From Methanosarcina sp. (GTDB lineage: Archaea > Halobacteriota > Methanosarcinia > Methanosarcinales > Methanosarcinaceae), in assembly GCA_003164755.1 (NCBI GenBank), contig PLUB01000010.1, forward strand, positions 68,879 through 123,601: a stretch of DNA of 54,723 nucleotides, written 5' to 3'. The notes beneath the pieces were generated by a model. The model saw only the letters and a program-made list of their open reading frames with translations, was not told the origin of the DNA and made no database searches. Below, in pieces: positions 11,375 to 22,358 of the stretch; within the stretch, counting starts at the first letter, position 1; each line of letters starts with the position of its first letter. The position numbers were made by a program, and so were the translations under genes.

Positions 11375-13029
11375 ATGAAAACATACCAGGGAATCATTGT
11401 TGATTCTATTTCCAAGAAGCAGTTCAAAGGTGAGATTGCCGTTGAAAACGGGAAGATTATTCATGTGGGAGAGAAGGAGCATGATAATGAGCAGTATATC
11501 CTTCCAGGTCTTGTAGATGCCCATGTGCATATAGAAAGTTCTATGACCATGCCTTCGGTTTTTGCCAGAATGGCTGTTGCAAGAGGTACAGTTGCAGAGG
11601 TTAGCGACCCTCATGAGATAGCAAACGTGATGGGGGAGAGGGCATTGATTACATACTAGAGGATTCCAGAAAAGCCCCTATGAAGATTTTTTGGGGGGTA
11701 CCCTCTTGTGTGCCGGCCACACCATTCGAATCAGCTGGAGCAGTACTGGATGCAATATCTTTGGACCGTTTGTTGGCAAGGGCTGATCTATACTACCTAT
11801 CCGAGGTGATGAATTTTCCAGGCGTGGTCTCGGAATCTCCTGAAATAATGGCGAAAATGGAATCAGCCAAAAAATACGGCAAAGTTATAGATGGTCATGC
11901 GCCTGGTTTGAGAGGTACAGACCTACAGAAATACGTGGGCTCAGGAATTTCCACAGACCATGAATGCCTTACTTATGAAGAAGCAGTTGATAAAATAAAT
12001 CTTGGGATGAAGGTACAGATTCGAGAGGGAAGTTCAGCCAGAAACTTTGAAACACTTTATCGTTTGATATATGAATATCCAGAATCCGTTATGCTTTGCA
12101 CCGACGATTCTCATCCCAATACTCTGATACATGAAGGACATATCGATAGGCTAATCCGACGCGGATATGAAAAGGGACTTGATATTTATAATCTGATTCA
12201 AGCAGCAGTGATCAATCCTGTGGAGCACTATGGCCTCAATGTCGGGCTTTTGCGCAAGGGAGACCCTGCAGATTTCATTATCGTAGACGATCTAAAATCA
12301 TTTAATGTGCTGAGTACTTTCATTGATGGAAATTGTGTTTATGATGATGGAAAGGTTCTTTTCCCGATGGAAAAAATTTTTGCCAAAAATGTTTTCAACA
12401 GGAATGAAATCTCAATTCAAGATATAAAAATATCTCTGCCGCCTGCAGATAATACAAGGGAGCAGATGAGAAATATCAGGGTGATAGTTGCCCAGGATGG
12501 GGAACTTGTCACAGGCCAAGAACTAGCCTTGGCAAAAGTAGAAAACGGCAATCTGGTTTCAGATCCTGGCAGGGATATTTTGAAATTAGTTGTCCTAAGC
12601 AGGTATAGAAATGGTCCTGTTCAAATTGGTTTCATAAAGAACATAGGCCTGAAAAAAGGCGCTATTGCAAGCAGCATCGCCCATGATAGTCACAACATTA
12701 TTGCAGTTGGTGCCACTGACAAAGATATAGTTGAAGCTGTCAATAAGCTGGTGGAAAATAAAGGGGGAATAGTTGTGGGAACTGCAGAAGATCTACTTGA
12801 TCTTCCACTAGAGGTTGCAGGTCTTATGAGCATTCGGAGTGGGGAAGAGGTAAATTCTCGGTACCAGCTGCTTAATGAAGAAACTCAGAAACTTGGAACC
12901 TCACTGAAGTCTCCCCTTATGACTCTTACATTTATGTCGCTTCTGGTAATTCCTGAACTTAAACTTGGAGATAAGGGGTTGTTTAATGTAACAAAATTCG
13001 AATTTGTCGATCTTTTCGCAAAGGAATAA
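11375..13029 (+). pseudogene. ade: Adenine deaminase with a single frameshift
   Basis: Adenine deaminase converts adenine to hypoxanthine and ammonia in purine salvage. The first part (11375 to about 11640) carries the amidohydrolase metal motif LPGLVDAHVHIESS and SDPHEIANVMG; the second part (open from 11680) carries FWGVPSCVPATPFE, the DGHAPGL and STDHE metal/active-site motifs, CTDDSHP, and a normal C-terminal domain ending FVDLFAKE. The two frames join if one G is restored to the GGG run at 11640-11642 (giving MGERGIDYILEDS), which would make a protein of about 551 residues, normal for the family. A GAGGT ribosome binding site lies about 15 bp before the ATG. Everything else looks well conserved, so this is either a recent mutation or a sequence error. 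Confidence 0.85.
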
Positions 13030-13100
13030 ACAAAAAAAATAGAGAGAGTCAGAAAAATATTTATTCCCACCATAATTATCCCAATAAAATTAAATATACA

Positions 13101-14318
13101 TTAAAAAAAATCCAATGTAGTTTGAAAACGGGAATCTGAAAGCATGATAGCTTTCTTCAGCCATTCTGCTTTAGGTGTGCTCACCCTGGCTGCAAGGTCT
13201 GAAACGGCTGATGTGAGAGAATCAAATTTTTGAGGGGAATTTTTAAGAGCCTTTCTCACGCCTTCCCGGACTACCCACACCCCAAAAGGTGCCCAGTAAT
13301 GAGGAGTTATTTCCCTTAGCACGAAAACAGAGGCCTGTTTTCGGATTTCAGTAAGATATTCAAGTACAGCCAACCTTGTGGCATAATAACCTCCTGCCAG
13401 AAGAGAATATCCTTTTTTTCCACTGGGCCCTTCACTGTCTTCACCAATCCAAATTGATTCTCCAGACCAAATTGTATTTGGGAGCCAGATCTCAATAAGT
13501 TCAAAAGAATAAGTTCGTGGAAGAATGAGGACTTCAAAGCTGTTCCCGAAATAAGTCTCACTGAAAAGCAAAATATCGGAAATTAAGGAAAAGTCCTTTA
13601 TATGACCTAAAAGTTCCTTTCCGGCCATATCATCCACGGCTGTTATTGACCAGCGAGTAGGTACTATTTTTCGTTCTTTCCCCAACAAGCCGATTGAAAA
13701 AAGGCGTGTGATGTGTTCTGTTTTAACATCATTTTTTAGAAGTTCAGTAATAGCGTCTTTTGCCAGGGAATCAGTATCATAGACTAGGTAATCTACTTTT
13801 CGTGGAACTTTCGGGTTTTCTGCAAGCTCAAAATTTTTTACAAGTCCGGATGGACCCATAGGCATTAGAATGGTATCAAAATTTAGTTCTTGCTTTGGAA
13901 TTTTGTAAAACCAGGCTTCAGTATCCACTGGTTTTCTAGAAAGAGCGAGTTCCTGAGCTTTTACAAGAAGGGGGTTTTCTTTGCTGCGTGCGTCTTTTAT
14001 ATGGAAATTTGTATTTGCCCTAACCATACTGGAACGCATGAAGATTATATCTTCAATTTGCATGTTTGCCCAGGCTGAAGGATCTTCCAGGAATAAGGCT
14101 TCGTTTTCCGTTGTCAAGGGGGAAATTATTGGGCCTGCTGTAATCCTAGGATAGCCATAGCTACCAACAAAAAGAGAAGGAGGAGATGCTCCAAAAACAG
14201 AACAGCCTGAGATCGCAGGAGCAATCGATTGTAAGGACCTATATTTTTCAAGAATTGGACAACGAGGACGCCCACAAATTCCTTTTCCTTTACATTTAAT
14301 GCACAGCGTTTCATTCAC
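13101..14318 (-). CDS. nreA: NreA-like archaeal DNA repair protein with PCNA-binding tail
   Basis: The 405-residue protein begins with a four-cysteine zinc motif (CIKCKGKGICGRPRC, residues 5-19) followed by the glycine-rich SPPSLFVGSYGYPRITAGP segment typical of the archaeal Nre family, which has been linked to DNA repair. It ends in QTTLDFF, a textbook PCNA-interacting (PIP) motif (Q-x-x-aliphatic-x-aromatic-aromatic) at the extreme C terminus. Length and motif positions match intact NreA proteins. It is convergent with the adenine deaminase gene, with about 70 bp between stops. The start ATG is the first in frame. Its precise biochemical activity is not known. Confidence 0.85.
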   Translation of the reverse strand: MNETLCIKCKGKGICGRPRCPILEKYRSLQSIAPAISGCSVFGASPPSLFVGSYGYPRITAGPIISPLTTENEALFLEDPSAWANMQIEDIIFMRSSMVRANTNFHIKDARSKENPLLVKAQELALSRKPVDTEAWFYKIPKQELNFDTILMPMGPSGLVKNFELAENPKVPRKVDYLVYDTDSLAKDAITELLKNDVKTEHITRLFSIGLLGKERKIVPTRWSITAVDDMAGKELLGHIKDFSLISDILLFSETYFGNSFEVLILPRTYSFELIEIWLPNTIWSGESIWIGEDSEGPSGKKGYSLLAGGYYATRLAVLEYLTEIRKQASVFVLREITPHYWAPFGVWVVREGVRKALKNSPQKFDSLTSAVSDLAARVSTPKAEWLKKAIMLSDSRFQTTLDFF

Positions 14319-14877
14319 TTTGAATCCATGTCCTCACATATGAATGCAAGCTTTAACTTAAGGAAGTCCCCTGTATAGCAGACCAGATTTTTGAATAAAG
14401 CTACAAATACAGAACATGCTTTTTACCTTTCCTGGAGATAGGCTTCTGCTTAAAAGTACCAAAGCAAACTTTCAAATTTCTTTCTGTAAATCCTCATAAA
14501 AGTCAACTTCACTTCAAGTTTCTCACTAACTTTTGAGATACTGAAACTCTTAAGCGTTTCAGAATATCCGCCAAATCTTGCAATGTAGACTTCATGCTAG
14601 AAAAATCATTGTTCTCGTAAGCTAACCCGGATTTCAGGTAAGAGATTCTATACTAAATTTTACAAATTGATTTCATAAGCAGCAAATCTAGAGAATAAAT
14701 TAAAGTTTACCATACATGTGCCTTTGCTTTTAATTTTCAAGTAGAAATTAGGTCTCCCTTGATGTATTATATAGAAAATGCATGCTACCGAAAAACTAGC
14801 AAGAATAGATATAATTTAAAAGCTGGAAATGTTATATTCATTTCTCATGCCTCTTTTCTCATAAAGACTGTCAAAGT
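14319..14877. other. Intergenic region, no gene seen
   Basis: This 0.56-kb stretch lies upstream of nreA and downstream of the aIF1 gene. It has no supported open frame or RNA gene. Confidence 0.5.
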
Positions 14878-15186
14878 TTAATTTTTAATTTGTTCAGCAG
14901 AGAAACCCTTTTCCATGAGGACTTCTTTCATACGGGTCAGGTGGTTTCCTTGAAGTTCCACAGTATTTCCTTTTACTGTGCCGCCGCATGCAAACTTTGA
15001 TTTCAGATAAGTAGACAGTTCATGTAGATCAATTTCACTGGCATCAAAGCCTTCCACAACGGTAACTTCTTTCCCGTATCTTCTTCTATTTATTTTTACT
15101 GTTATTCTCTGTTGCTCTTTTGCAACCTCTTCGCATATGCAAAGTTCTTTTGGAAGCCCGCATACCGGGCACATTCCGCTGCTCAT
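14878..15186 (-). CDS. Translation initiation factor aIF1 (SUI1 family)
   Basis: The 102-residue protein has an N-terminal zinc knuckle ([13 protein letters not shown], residues 6-18) and a SUI1 core with [15 protein letters not shown], the basic loop that contacts the ribosomal P site, and [19 protein letters not shown], the most conserved part of archaeal and eukaryotic factor 1. It promotes start-codon selection on the small ribosomal subunit. The length is normal. A GGAGGACAT Shine-Dalgarno-like sequence lies about 10 bp upstream of the ATG. It appears intact and single-gene transcribed. Confidence 0.92.
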   Translation of the reverse strand: MSSGMCPVCGLPKELCICEEVAKEQQRITVKINRRRYGKEVTVVEGFDASEIDLHELSTYLKSKFACGGTVKGNTVELQGNHLTRMKEVLMEKGFSAEQIKN

Positions 15187-17193
15187 TTGTTGGTATGTCC
15201 TCCGAATCTGTAATAATTGTATGTGTAATTTACATCCAAAAATAACTAAAAAGACATCAAGTACTTATCAATGAAGGTATTAAAGCCTAATGGTATTATT
15301 CTGCCACTTTATGCTGAATTTAGATTTATAGATAAAAATTTATGCAGTATAAAAGCCAGTCAAAGCTTTATTATTATTTCCAATTTTTTATATGACATAT
15401 TATAACTTCATAGAGTAAAATTAACACAGTATAATGTTGCATGAAAAATTCAGACATCAAATTAAAGGGCTGAATCTTGATTTTTAGTCCATTCAAAATC
15501 TAGGTCATCTTCATCAAGTGTTTGATATTTTCATGATTAAAGTTTCCATCGTAACAAATGTTTGCTTTTCATGCACTGAGTAGATCTGCTCAACTAACCT
15601 CGATGGAATAAAACAAAAATACCGAAAAATAGTACTAAGTACATTTTGGAATAAAATCAAACAAAGAATCGAGGACAACCGAAGAGCTAAATTTCCCATA
15701 AATCTCAATCTCAAATCGACAATTAAAAACCTGAAAATCGTCTCTTTTGTCGGACAGAGCGTTTCTTATCCACAACAGTTTCAATTATATATATTTCCGA
15801 ATTACTACAGAAGATTCGTATCTATCTCTAATTTTTTTCCACTATAATCATGTCCAAATTTGTCTTACTAATTTCTGTATTTGACCCGATTTTTTTCTTT
15901 TCTGATTTATCATTTTTTTATTTTAAAGACAGTTTCTGCGATTCTCAAAATATTCCTTTTATTTTCAATGTCATCAACTGATAAAGATTATAACAAAAAG
16001 CCGTACACAAAATCTTTAGATTCATTCTTTGAACAATAGTGACAAGAACTTTCCCTGCTTGGAATATCTTTTTAGTTACCGAATAAACTAATTTACTTGT
16101 AGTTTTTTTTGAGCTGATCCTCTTGTCTTTTAATTACATCATGCATTCCCAGATAATGTTTTTTTTGTGGATCTTTTCATTGGTGTATCAAGAACTTTTT
16201 GATTTGCTCCAAAGTATCCTGTCTATGTAAGAGAGTTCATTTTTCTGACAAATCCGCATTCTAATTATGAAGTGATGTAGTTGTTGTTTTGAATCTTCAG
16301 ATAAACTCACAATTCCAATTAATTATATTACAACTGTTATGTATAATGTGTGACTCAACGCCCTTTTTGGTTTAGATTTTGTATCTGATTCACCTTATAT
16401 TTGCTTGTTTTTCTCTAGGTTTACCCACTTTTGCTGCCCAGGATCCGAATGGGTAAAAGTCGCTGTCTGAATTATGCCCTTTTTGATTTTCAAAACCAAG
16501 GAATCAAATTGGCTTTCCAACTGTTTCCATATTTATTTTTATTTGCAATTATCACTAATTCACTTTTTGAATAATCAGACTGGAGTACTACCTAATATGT
16601 ACTTAGGAAAACCATGAAATTCACTGAAAAAAAATCAATCGAAACATTGTTTTTCAAGTTCAAAATTTGAAAGATAATACCATTGCTGCAAAAAAACACT
16701 TTAAACACAATTATTACGTCAGTTCCAAATTTTTCTTCCGAAACTATTTTGTTAAAAGATATTAATTTAAAAATGGTATTAAAGACTTTCAATCAATAAA
16801 GAATCGATTTAAACAAGTTTGTCTCCAACTGATTAAATAATTACATATTCACTTTTAAGAGCAAAATCAGTACGATTTTTTATAAATAAAATTTCTTGTT
16901 CAGATACTTAAACCATCCAATGTCCAAATGCATAAGAGTTTATCGAAATCCTCTATAGTTTTTGAATGAATTCTCGAAGAGAACTCTCTTGTATACCACA
17001 TTGGTTTTAGCCACGAGAATGGTAAATATTATATTATTTAATGTTGTGCCTGTCGAATAAAAAATAAGTGACACCCAAAATTAGTGAAAAAAAATTAGAA
17101 TTTTAAGTTAGAATTAAATTGCCTGGATTTTATAATACACCTTAAGATGAAATCAAAACTTTAGAGATAGAAATTTTCAACTATGATTAGTGA
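15187..17193. other. 2-kb AT-rich region without supported genes
   Basis: Only short low-complexity open frames occur. Some segments (around 15.6 and 16.1 kb) give vaguely protein-like mixed-frame translations but none that I can assign to a family. No CRISPR-like spacing or tRNA-like structure was found. Confidence 0.4.
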
Positions 17194-17442
17194 AGCATAA
17201 ATCGAGATGGAAGTTTTAATGTCGCTTCCAGAAATTGGATAATTAGTGTAGGAACTCGAATTGCTGAAATAGACAGTTTCAAGAATTTCTATTATGGAGA
17301 TAATCTTGCTTTATGGCTTGGAGTTGAACAGTATACTGATCTGCAAATAAATTTTACAACTGGAGAATCACAAGAGAGTATCAATGATAGCAAAGTGAAT
17401 TCTAACGCATATTACTCAGACAGCAGCAATAAAGAAAAATAA
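17194..17442 (+). pseudogene. Open-frame fragment of an unknown protein (no start codon)
   Basis: A forward frame stays open for 82 codons between a TGA at 17191 and a TAA at 17440, but has no credible start. The translation (for example DGSFNVASRNWIISVG and LGVEQYTDLQINFTTGESQ) is compositionally more protein-like than the surroundings, with a Ser/Asn-rich tail. I do not recognise the family. It is probably the 3' end of a decayed gene. Confidence 0.35.
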
Positions 17443-17814
17443 CAAATTAAAAGAATTTTTTTAAACGGAAGAAGAAATTAATTGGACATGCAAAAGCAAT
17501 TATTGCTATAGCAAGGAAAATTGTCACAATTATACAGCCCCTGATTACAGATGACTAGGTGTACAAGGAGAGAACAAGATGTCAAAAGGGAGAAATTCAA
17601 CAAAGGACGATTGTTGAGACAGAAACATTTTCAGTTGATATATGCATAAAAATATTAGTAGACTAATCGCAATTCTAGAAAGAGGGAATTTTAAGAGTAC
17701 GTGAGTAAACAGTTTCTCACGTACTTTCATGCCAAATTAAAGTGAATTGTTTATAGAGTGAATATTTGTAATATTTATGTTCGAAGATACAAATTAACGT
17801 TCTGTTTTCTATGG

Positions 17815-18273
17815 TTATACTTTTGTTTTTCTGTGCTTTAGTTTTTCTGCGATATCAATCCCAAGTCTTTTGCACTCCTCAATATCCTTATCTGTGGGCT
17901 TGTGAAGAATCCGAAGTACCGGATCTATCACATTCATACCCATCTCTCGCATCTTTTCGGCTATCATTATAGGTGCTTCTCCACTCCATCCATAAGATCC
18001 AAAAGCAGCTCCTATTTTACCTTTTGGATCTGAGGAAGTAAGAGTATCATTTAGGAATTTTTCCATGGGAGGCAGCATTCTGTAGTAAAAAGTCGATGAA
18101 CCAATTGCAATTGCTTCTGCGTCATTAAGATCTTCGGGCTTTACTTCATAAAAGCTAACAGCCTTTACATCTATATTCCTTGATTCTATTCCACTAGCTA
18201 TAGCCTCGGCCATAGATTTTGTATTCCCTGAAGTACTTAGATATACTACTATCGCTTTCAAACTAATCCCCAT
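17815..18273 (-). CDS. Flavodoxin-family protein
   Basis: A short single-domain flavodoxin of about 150 residues. The FMN phosphate loop STSGNTKSMAEAI follows the first beta strand (VVYLSTSGNT), a FGSYGWSGEAP segment matches the second isoalloxazine loop, and IAIGSSTFYYRMLPP matches the middle loop. It likely carries electrons between redox enzymes. The TTG at 18261 (giving MKAIVVYLSTSGNT) is an attractive alternative start because GGATGGGGATT sits just before it, whereas the ATG at 18273 lies inside that sequence. Its partner is unknown; flavodoxins can donate to nitrogenase, but it lies 9 kb from the anf genes. Confidence 0.88.
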   Translation of the reverse strand: MGISLKAIVVYLSTSGNTKSMAEAIASGIESRNIDVKAVSFYEVKPEDLNDAEAIAIGSSTFYYRMLPPMEKFLNDTLTSSDPKGKIGAAFGSYGWSGEAPIMIAEKMREMGMNVIDPVLRILHKPTDKDIEECKRLGIDIAEKLKHRKTKV

Positions 18274-18740
18274 CCGATTTAAGATATGATATTAACCCAG
18301 AGATAGACAAAAAGTGAGCAAACTCGCCAGTTTTGTATATAACCAGATACCAGGACCATAAAAACGAAACCTGATGTAATCTCACTTTCTAACCATGTAC
18401 TAATTATAAAAATTATTTTAAATAAGGATTTCATCCCACATTAAGTTGATTTAAGATATGAGAGAAAAACTCCTTATGTCAGATATGCCAAAATATGAGT
18501 ACGGCCATGTAAATTACTACTTGCATGGCTATACTATAAAAAACATGTGTACATTTTGGGAAATATAATCAATATTTTGGGGAAAAAAGTTCCGATGCTC
18601 ATGATTTTCCTTGATGTATTATAGGGATCACTGTGACAGCAGCAGTCTTTGTATTCACTAATTAAATTTATCATATACTCTAAGAAAAATTTAGCTTGTA
18701 CATTGATTTTTCATTTCAACTCTTTACAGTTCTATATTCA

Positions 18741-20676
18741 TTATACGCGTTCAAGTGCAAGAGCCCCAAGAAATGCCATTGTTTCAAATATCTCTTTATT
18801 CTCTGGAGTTAGAACTATCTCAGGTTGTTCAAAGGCAAATGCCATGAGGCCTAATATCATTCTGTGAGTTTTTAGCGGAATATAGTACCCTCTCTGCAGG
18901 AAGATTATCTGTTCCGTATCCAGCTGCCTGACAATTATCATAAGCCCATTGAGCGATGTTACTCTCTTTATCTTTGAGCGGGTAGTCAGTATCACCTTCT
19001 TCGATTTGAAGCCCTGCGGAGCTGGATGTGAGTATTGCAAAGGCACCTGGTGCAAAGTTATGCATTTGATCGGAGAGAATTTTAAAAACTTCTTGCCGTG
19101 TTTTTGCTTCCACAAGTTCACGGGAAAGGCCTGATGTTGCTTCCACTTGAGCTTCGCTTTTCCAGATCTGAGGCAGAAGATGATGCAGTCGAGTTGCAAG
19201 GCTGCTGATTATAAGAGCAATAGCGACATATCCTACAAAAGCGATGAAGTATTCCAAGTCGTCAATACCAATTGAGTAGTAAGGTTTGACAAAGAAAAAA
19301 TCAAAAAGTAAAATACTCACAAATGCTGTAAACATAGCTACTCTGCGTCTGAAAAAAAATGCAGATACAAGAACTGGCAAGAGCTGAATAATCAGTAAGT
19401 TCGTAGGTCCTATATAATCCTTAAGAAGAAAATTGACGCTCACTACTGCTATAATTAGAATGAGGCTAATTGTATATTCCACTGTAAAAAATAGTGGAAT
19501 TTGTCGCTGAAGAGGTATATGCAAGTCGTTCACTTTGGGTTCATAAAGGTGGATATCAATACCATGCGAATCCCTTATGATCCTGTACACCGGAGAAAAG
19601 AGCACATCTATGCCATGGGGTTTTCCAAGCATAATCATGTTGACATTGCTCCGCCGAGCATAACGTATAATTTCATCAGCTATATCATTTCCTCGGTAAC
19701 GAACTATCCGTCCACCCAGCCGTCGACATGTTTCTAGAGCTTGATTGAGCCATACACGTTCCATAGAAGATAAAGCCCTATCATTGTCGATATCTACTGA
19801 AAGTACAATAAAATCAGCATCGAATCTGGTTACAAGCTTGTATGCTGCCCTGACCATGGCTTCAGCAGTTGGCCCGGGACGAATGCAGACAAGAAGCCTT
19901 TCTACTGCAGGCCATGGACCCTGGATAGCACGGCTTCTCATATAATCGATCATCATATGGTCAGTATACACTGCCATATATCGCAGTGCAAGTTGCCTTA
20001 GTGCAAGGAGATTTCCTGTTCTGAAAAAACTCTGTACAGCAGCTTCAGCCATATTTATTACATAGACTTTCCCAGCTTTGAGGCGATTATTTAGCTCTTC
20101 TGGAGTGATATCGATTAACCGAATTTCATCGGCATTGGAAAAGAAAGCATCAGGTACAATTTCAGAAACTCGGATTTCAATTATTTGGGCAACGGCATCG
20201 TTCTGGCTCTCAACATGCTGGATATTGACGGTCGTATAAACTGATATTCCTGCTTGCAGTATCTCTTCGACATCTTGGTATCGCTTCACATGTCTACTGC
20301 CGGATGGGTTGGTATGAGCTAACTCATCTACCAGGACTATTTGAGGGTGACGTCGGATAATTGCATCGAGATCCATATCTTTCAGAGAGAGACCATGATG
20401 TTCGATAGAAACTGTTGGAATAACCTCAAAATTACTTACTAGTACATTCGTCTCAGGCCGATCATGAATCTCAATATAGCCGATTACAACATCTTTTCCT
20501 TCCCGTAGCCGCTGAAGTGCATCTTGAAGCATTGAGTATGTCTTCCCAACACCTGCGGAATAGCCCAAGTAAACTGTCAACTTTCCTTCATGCGCCTTTT
20601 TTTCATCACGGCGAGCAATGAAGAGCAAGTCTTCAGCCAGTGGTCTTCCATCTGCTTCATGACGACCTATTGCCAT
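18741..20676 (-). pseudogene. kdpD: KdpD-like sensor without kinase domain, frameshifted near its end
   Basis: The protein has the KdpD input layout: N-terminal nucleotide-binding domain with Walker A GYSAGVGKT (38-46) and the VDELAHTN motif (about 115-122), a universal-stress-like domain (about 255-375), four close membrane helices (about 400-505, including the FDFFFVKPYYSI element) and a GAF-like C terminus. There is no histidine kinase domain, as in truncated archaeal versions. Near 18890-18896 a one-base insertion shifts the frame, replacing the expected end (GYYIPLKTHRMILGLMAFAFEQ... ALALERV, open in the other frame to 18741) with 24 unrelated residues. No kdpFABC genes are nearby, so the potassium connection is only by family. 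Confidence 0.8.
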
Positions 20677-20877
20677 AATTTCCTCTTAGGCGTGACCATT
20701 CTCATCAAACGCTCAGTTGAGCGAATTAGCATTCAAATAAAGAAGGCGATAATTTAAAAATTCATCTCACCCTTTGATGGATAACACAGGCAAATCGACA
20801 AATAAATGATACATTTGTGTAAATCCAGGAATATCTGATGAACTTTCAATGGGAATGAAGAAGTAAACTCATTAATG

Positions 20878-21040
20878 CAAAAATCAAGTTAAAGATTAGA
20901 TTTTGAGCAAATTGAAGAATTGAACAAAAGATTCAATTTTGGAGTCATTAAAGAAATTGAAGAAAATCAGCCTTCACTAAACTTCAAAAACAAGGAAAAA
21001 AACGGTGCAAACCCAAAAACACTACCATATGCTTACTACA
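20878..21040 (+). mobile_element. Fragment related to the IS66 remnant at 1.4 kb
   Basis: About 110 bp here match the segment at roughly 1390-1510: both encode, in pieces, a KRF-(D/N)-S/F-x-V-K-E-I/L-x-E sequence followed by the shared DNA TTCAAAAACAAGGAAAAA. It is a short, coding-incapable relic of the same element family. Confidence 0.45.
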
Positions 21041-21140
21041 GGAATACCTTTTACCAGTTTCAAAGGAGATGAATATGAATTAAGTGATTTTATCATTTGT
21101 ATTTAAAACAAATTCCCTCTGTTTCATACAAAAAACATGT

Positions 21141-21488
21141 GATATCTTATTTTATAGGCATAATGATTTTACGCCGTATTTTCATTTAATAATACAAAAG
21201 TAGCTTAAAATATATTTAAGTTAGTTGATAAAAACTTGGGGACATTTTCCCGTCTCGCAACAAGTGCAAGCTATTCACCTCAAATAAAAGTTATGAAGAA
21301 ACAAAGCTAGACATTGTCAGGATGATTAAAGACACAGAGAAAAAAAGCACTATATTATAATTAAGAGTAAGGATCAGGAGGAACCTACCCTGAAAATAAT
21401 TGTCGCAAAAAAACAAGAAAGAGAATAGTAAATGACACCCTATCAAATGTTTGCATGGTCTAGAATCATCTTTAGAGGATTTAGATAA
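21141..21488 (+). repeat. Decayed copy of the 23.7-24.2 kb small-membrane-protein unit
   Basis: The sequence from about 21141 to 21470 is a diverged duplicate of 23711-24050: shared stretches include TATAGGCATAATGAT, CCTGAAAATAATTG and AATAGTAAATGACAC. The ATG at 21432 begins MTPYQMFAWSRII, matching MTLYQMLTWSGII of the intact copy, but the frame stops after 18 codons. It lies on the other side of the Ser/Thr kinase gene. Confidence 0.65.
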
Positions 21489-21869
21489 ACTTCCATTTTC
21501 AACAAATTTCATATATAGACTTTATAAACAACAAGCCAAAAATTAGGGTTTATCTAAATGTTCTATAATGCCTATTTTTGGATCTAATTTGAAGAGTCAA
21601 TATGATAAACCTCATAAGTTCGTTCTTTTTAGATAAATGTGGCAGTTACAACCTCATTTTCTGCGAAAAAAATAACTGGATTTGCAAAATGATTAGAGAT
21701 ATCACAACCTACTAATCTATTCTAAAATTTATAACTGAAGATGAGGTTGATTAGTACATCTGAAAGATTAGATCTGGTGGGAATTATTTTATTAAGATGA
21801 TACAGATATAATATGAGTGGAGAGTATGGATAATACAAATAACCCTTTTAGTAGGGATGTTTCATTCCC

Positions 21870-22028
21870 ATGAGCATTATTGAGAGAACTGGAAGAGAAA
21901 AACAGAAAGGAATCCTCCTCAAACACAAAGGAACAAAAGTAGAAGTTGATACTTTAATGAAAATCATGCTCGAGATGGTGGTAAAGATCGGATGCAGATA
22001 CGAGAATCTTAATTATCAAAGCTACTAG
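21870..22028 (+). CDS. Small unknown protein, 52 residues
   Basis: An ATG-started frame encodes a charged 52-residue protein: a basic N-terminal half (ERTGREKQKGILLKHKG) and a predicted helical C-terminal half (VDTLMKIMLEMVVKIGCRYENL). I do not recognise a family. It sits between the decayed duplicate unit and the kinase gene, and a strong GGAGGAT ribosome-binding-like sequence directly after its stop precedes a further tiny frame (MRGRCSSCLSKR). No clear Shine-Dalgarno precedes its own start, so its expression is uncertain. Confidence 0.35.
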   Translation: MSIIERTGREKQKGILLKHKGTKVEVDTLMKIMLEMVVKIGCRYENLNYQSY

Positions 22029-22358
22029 GAGGATAGTTAAATGAGGGGAAGATGTTCGTCCTGCCTATCGAAAAGGTAACAGGGAAGAAAGGGTTAGGTT
22101 TGAAAATAAGTTTGAGATGAAAAAGTCATATATATAAAGGCTTTTACTTTTTTTAAGCATATATAGGCCTCTGTTATTCGATTAATGTTATTTTCAAAGT
22201 ATACTTAATGACTTATTCATGTTTTTTGTTCAAAATTTTAGTATAGCTTGATCCTCCCCTCTTTAGTACACAAAAACATAGTTATTTGTCCAATTAAAAA
22301 ATCATTAAGAAACGTTAACAATTATATGGTTGACAACCGATCAATATGTGACTTTACT

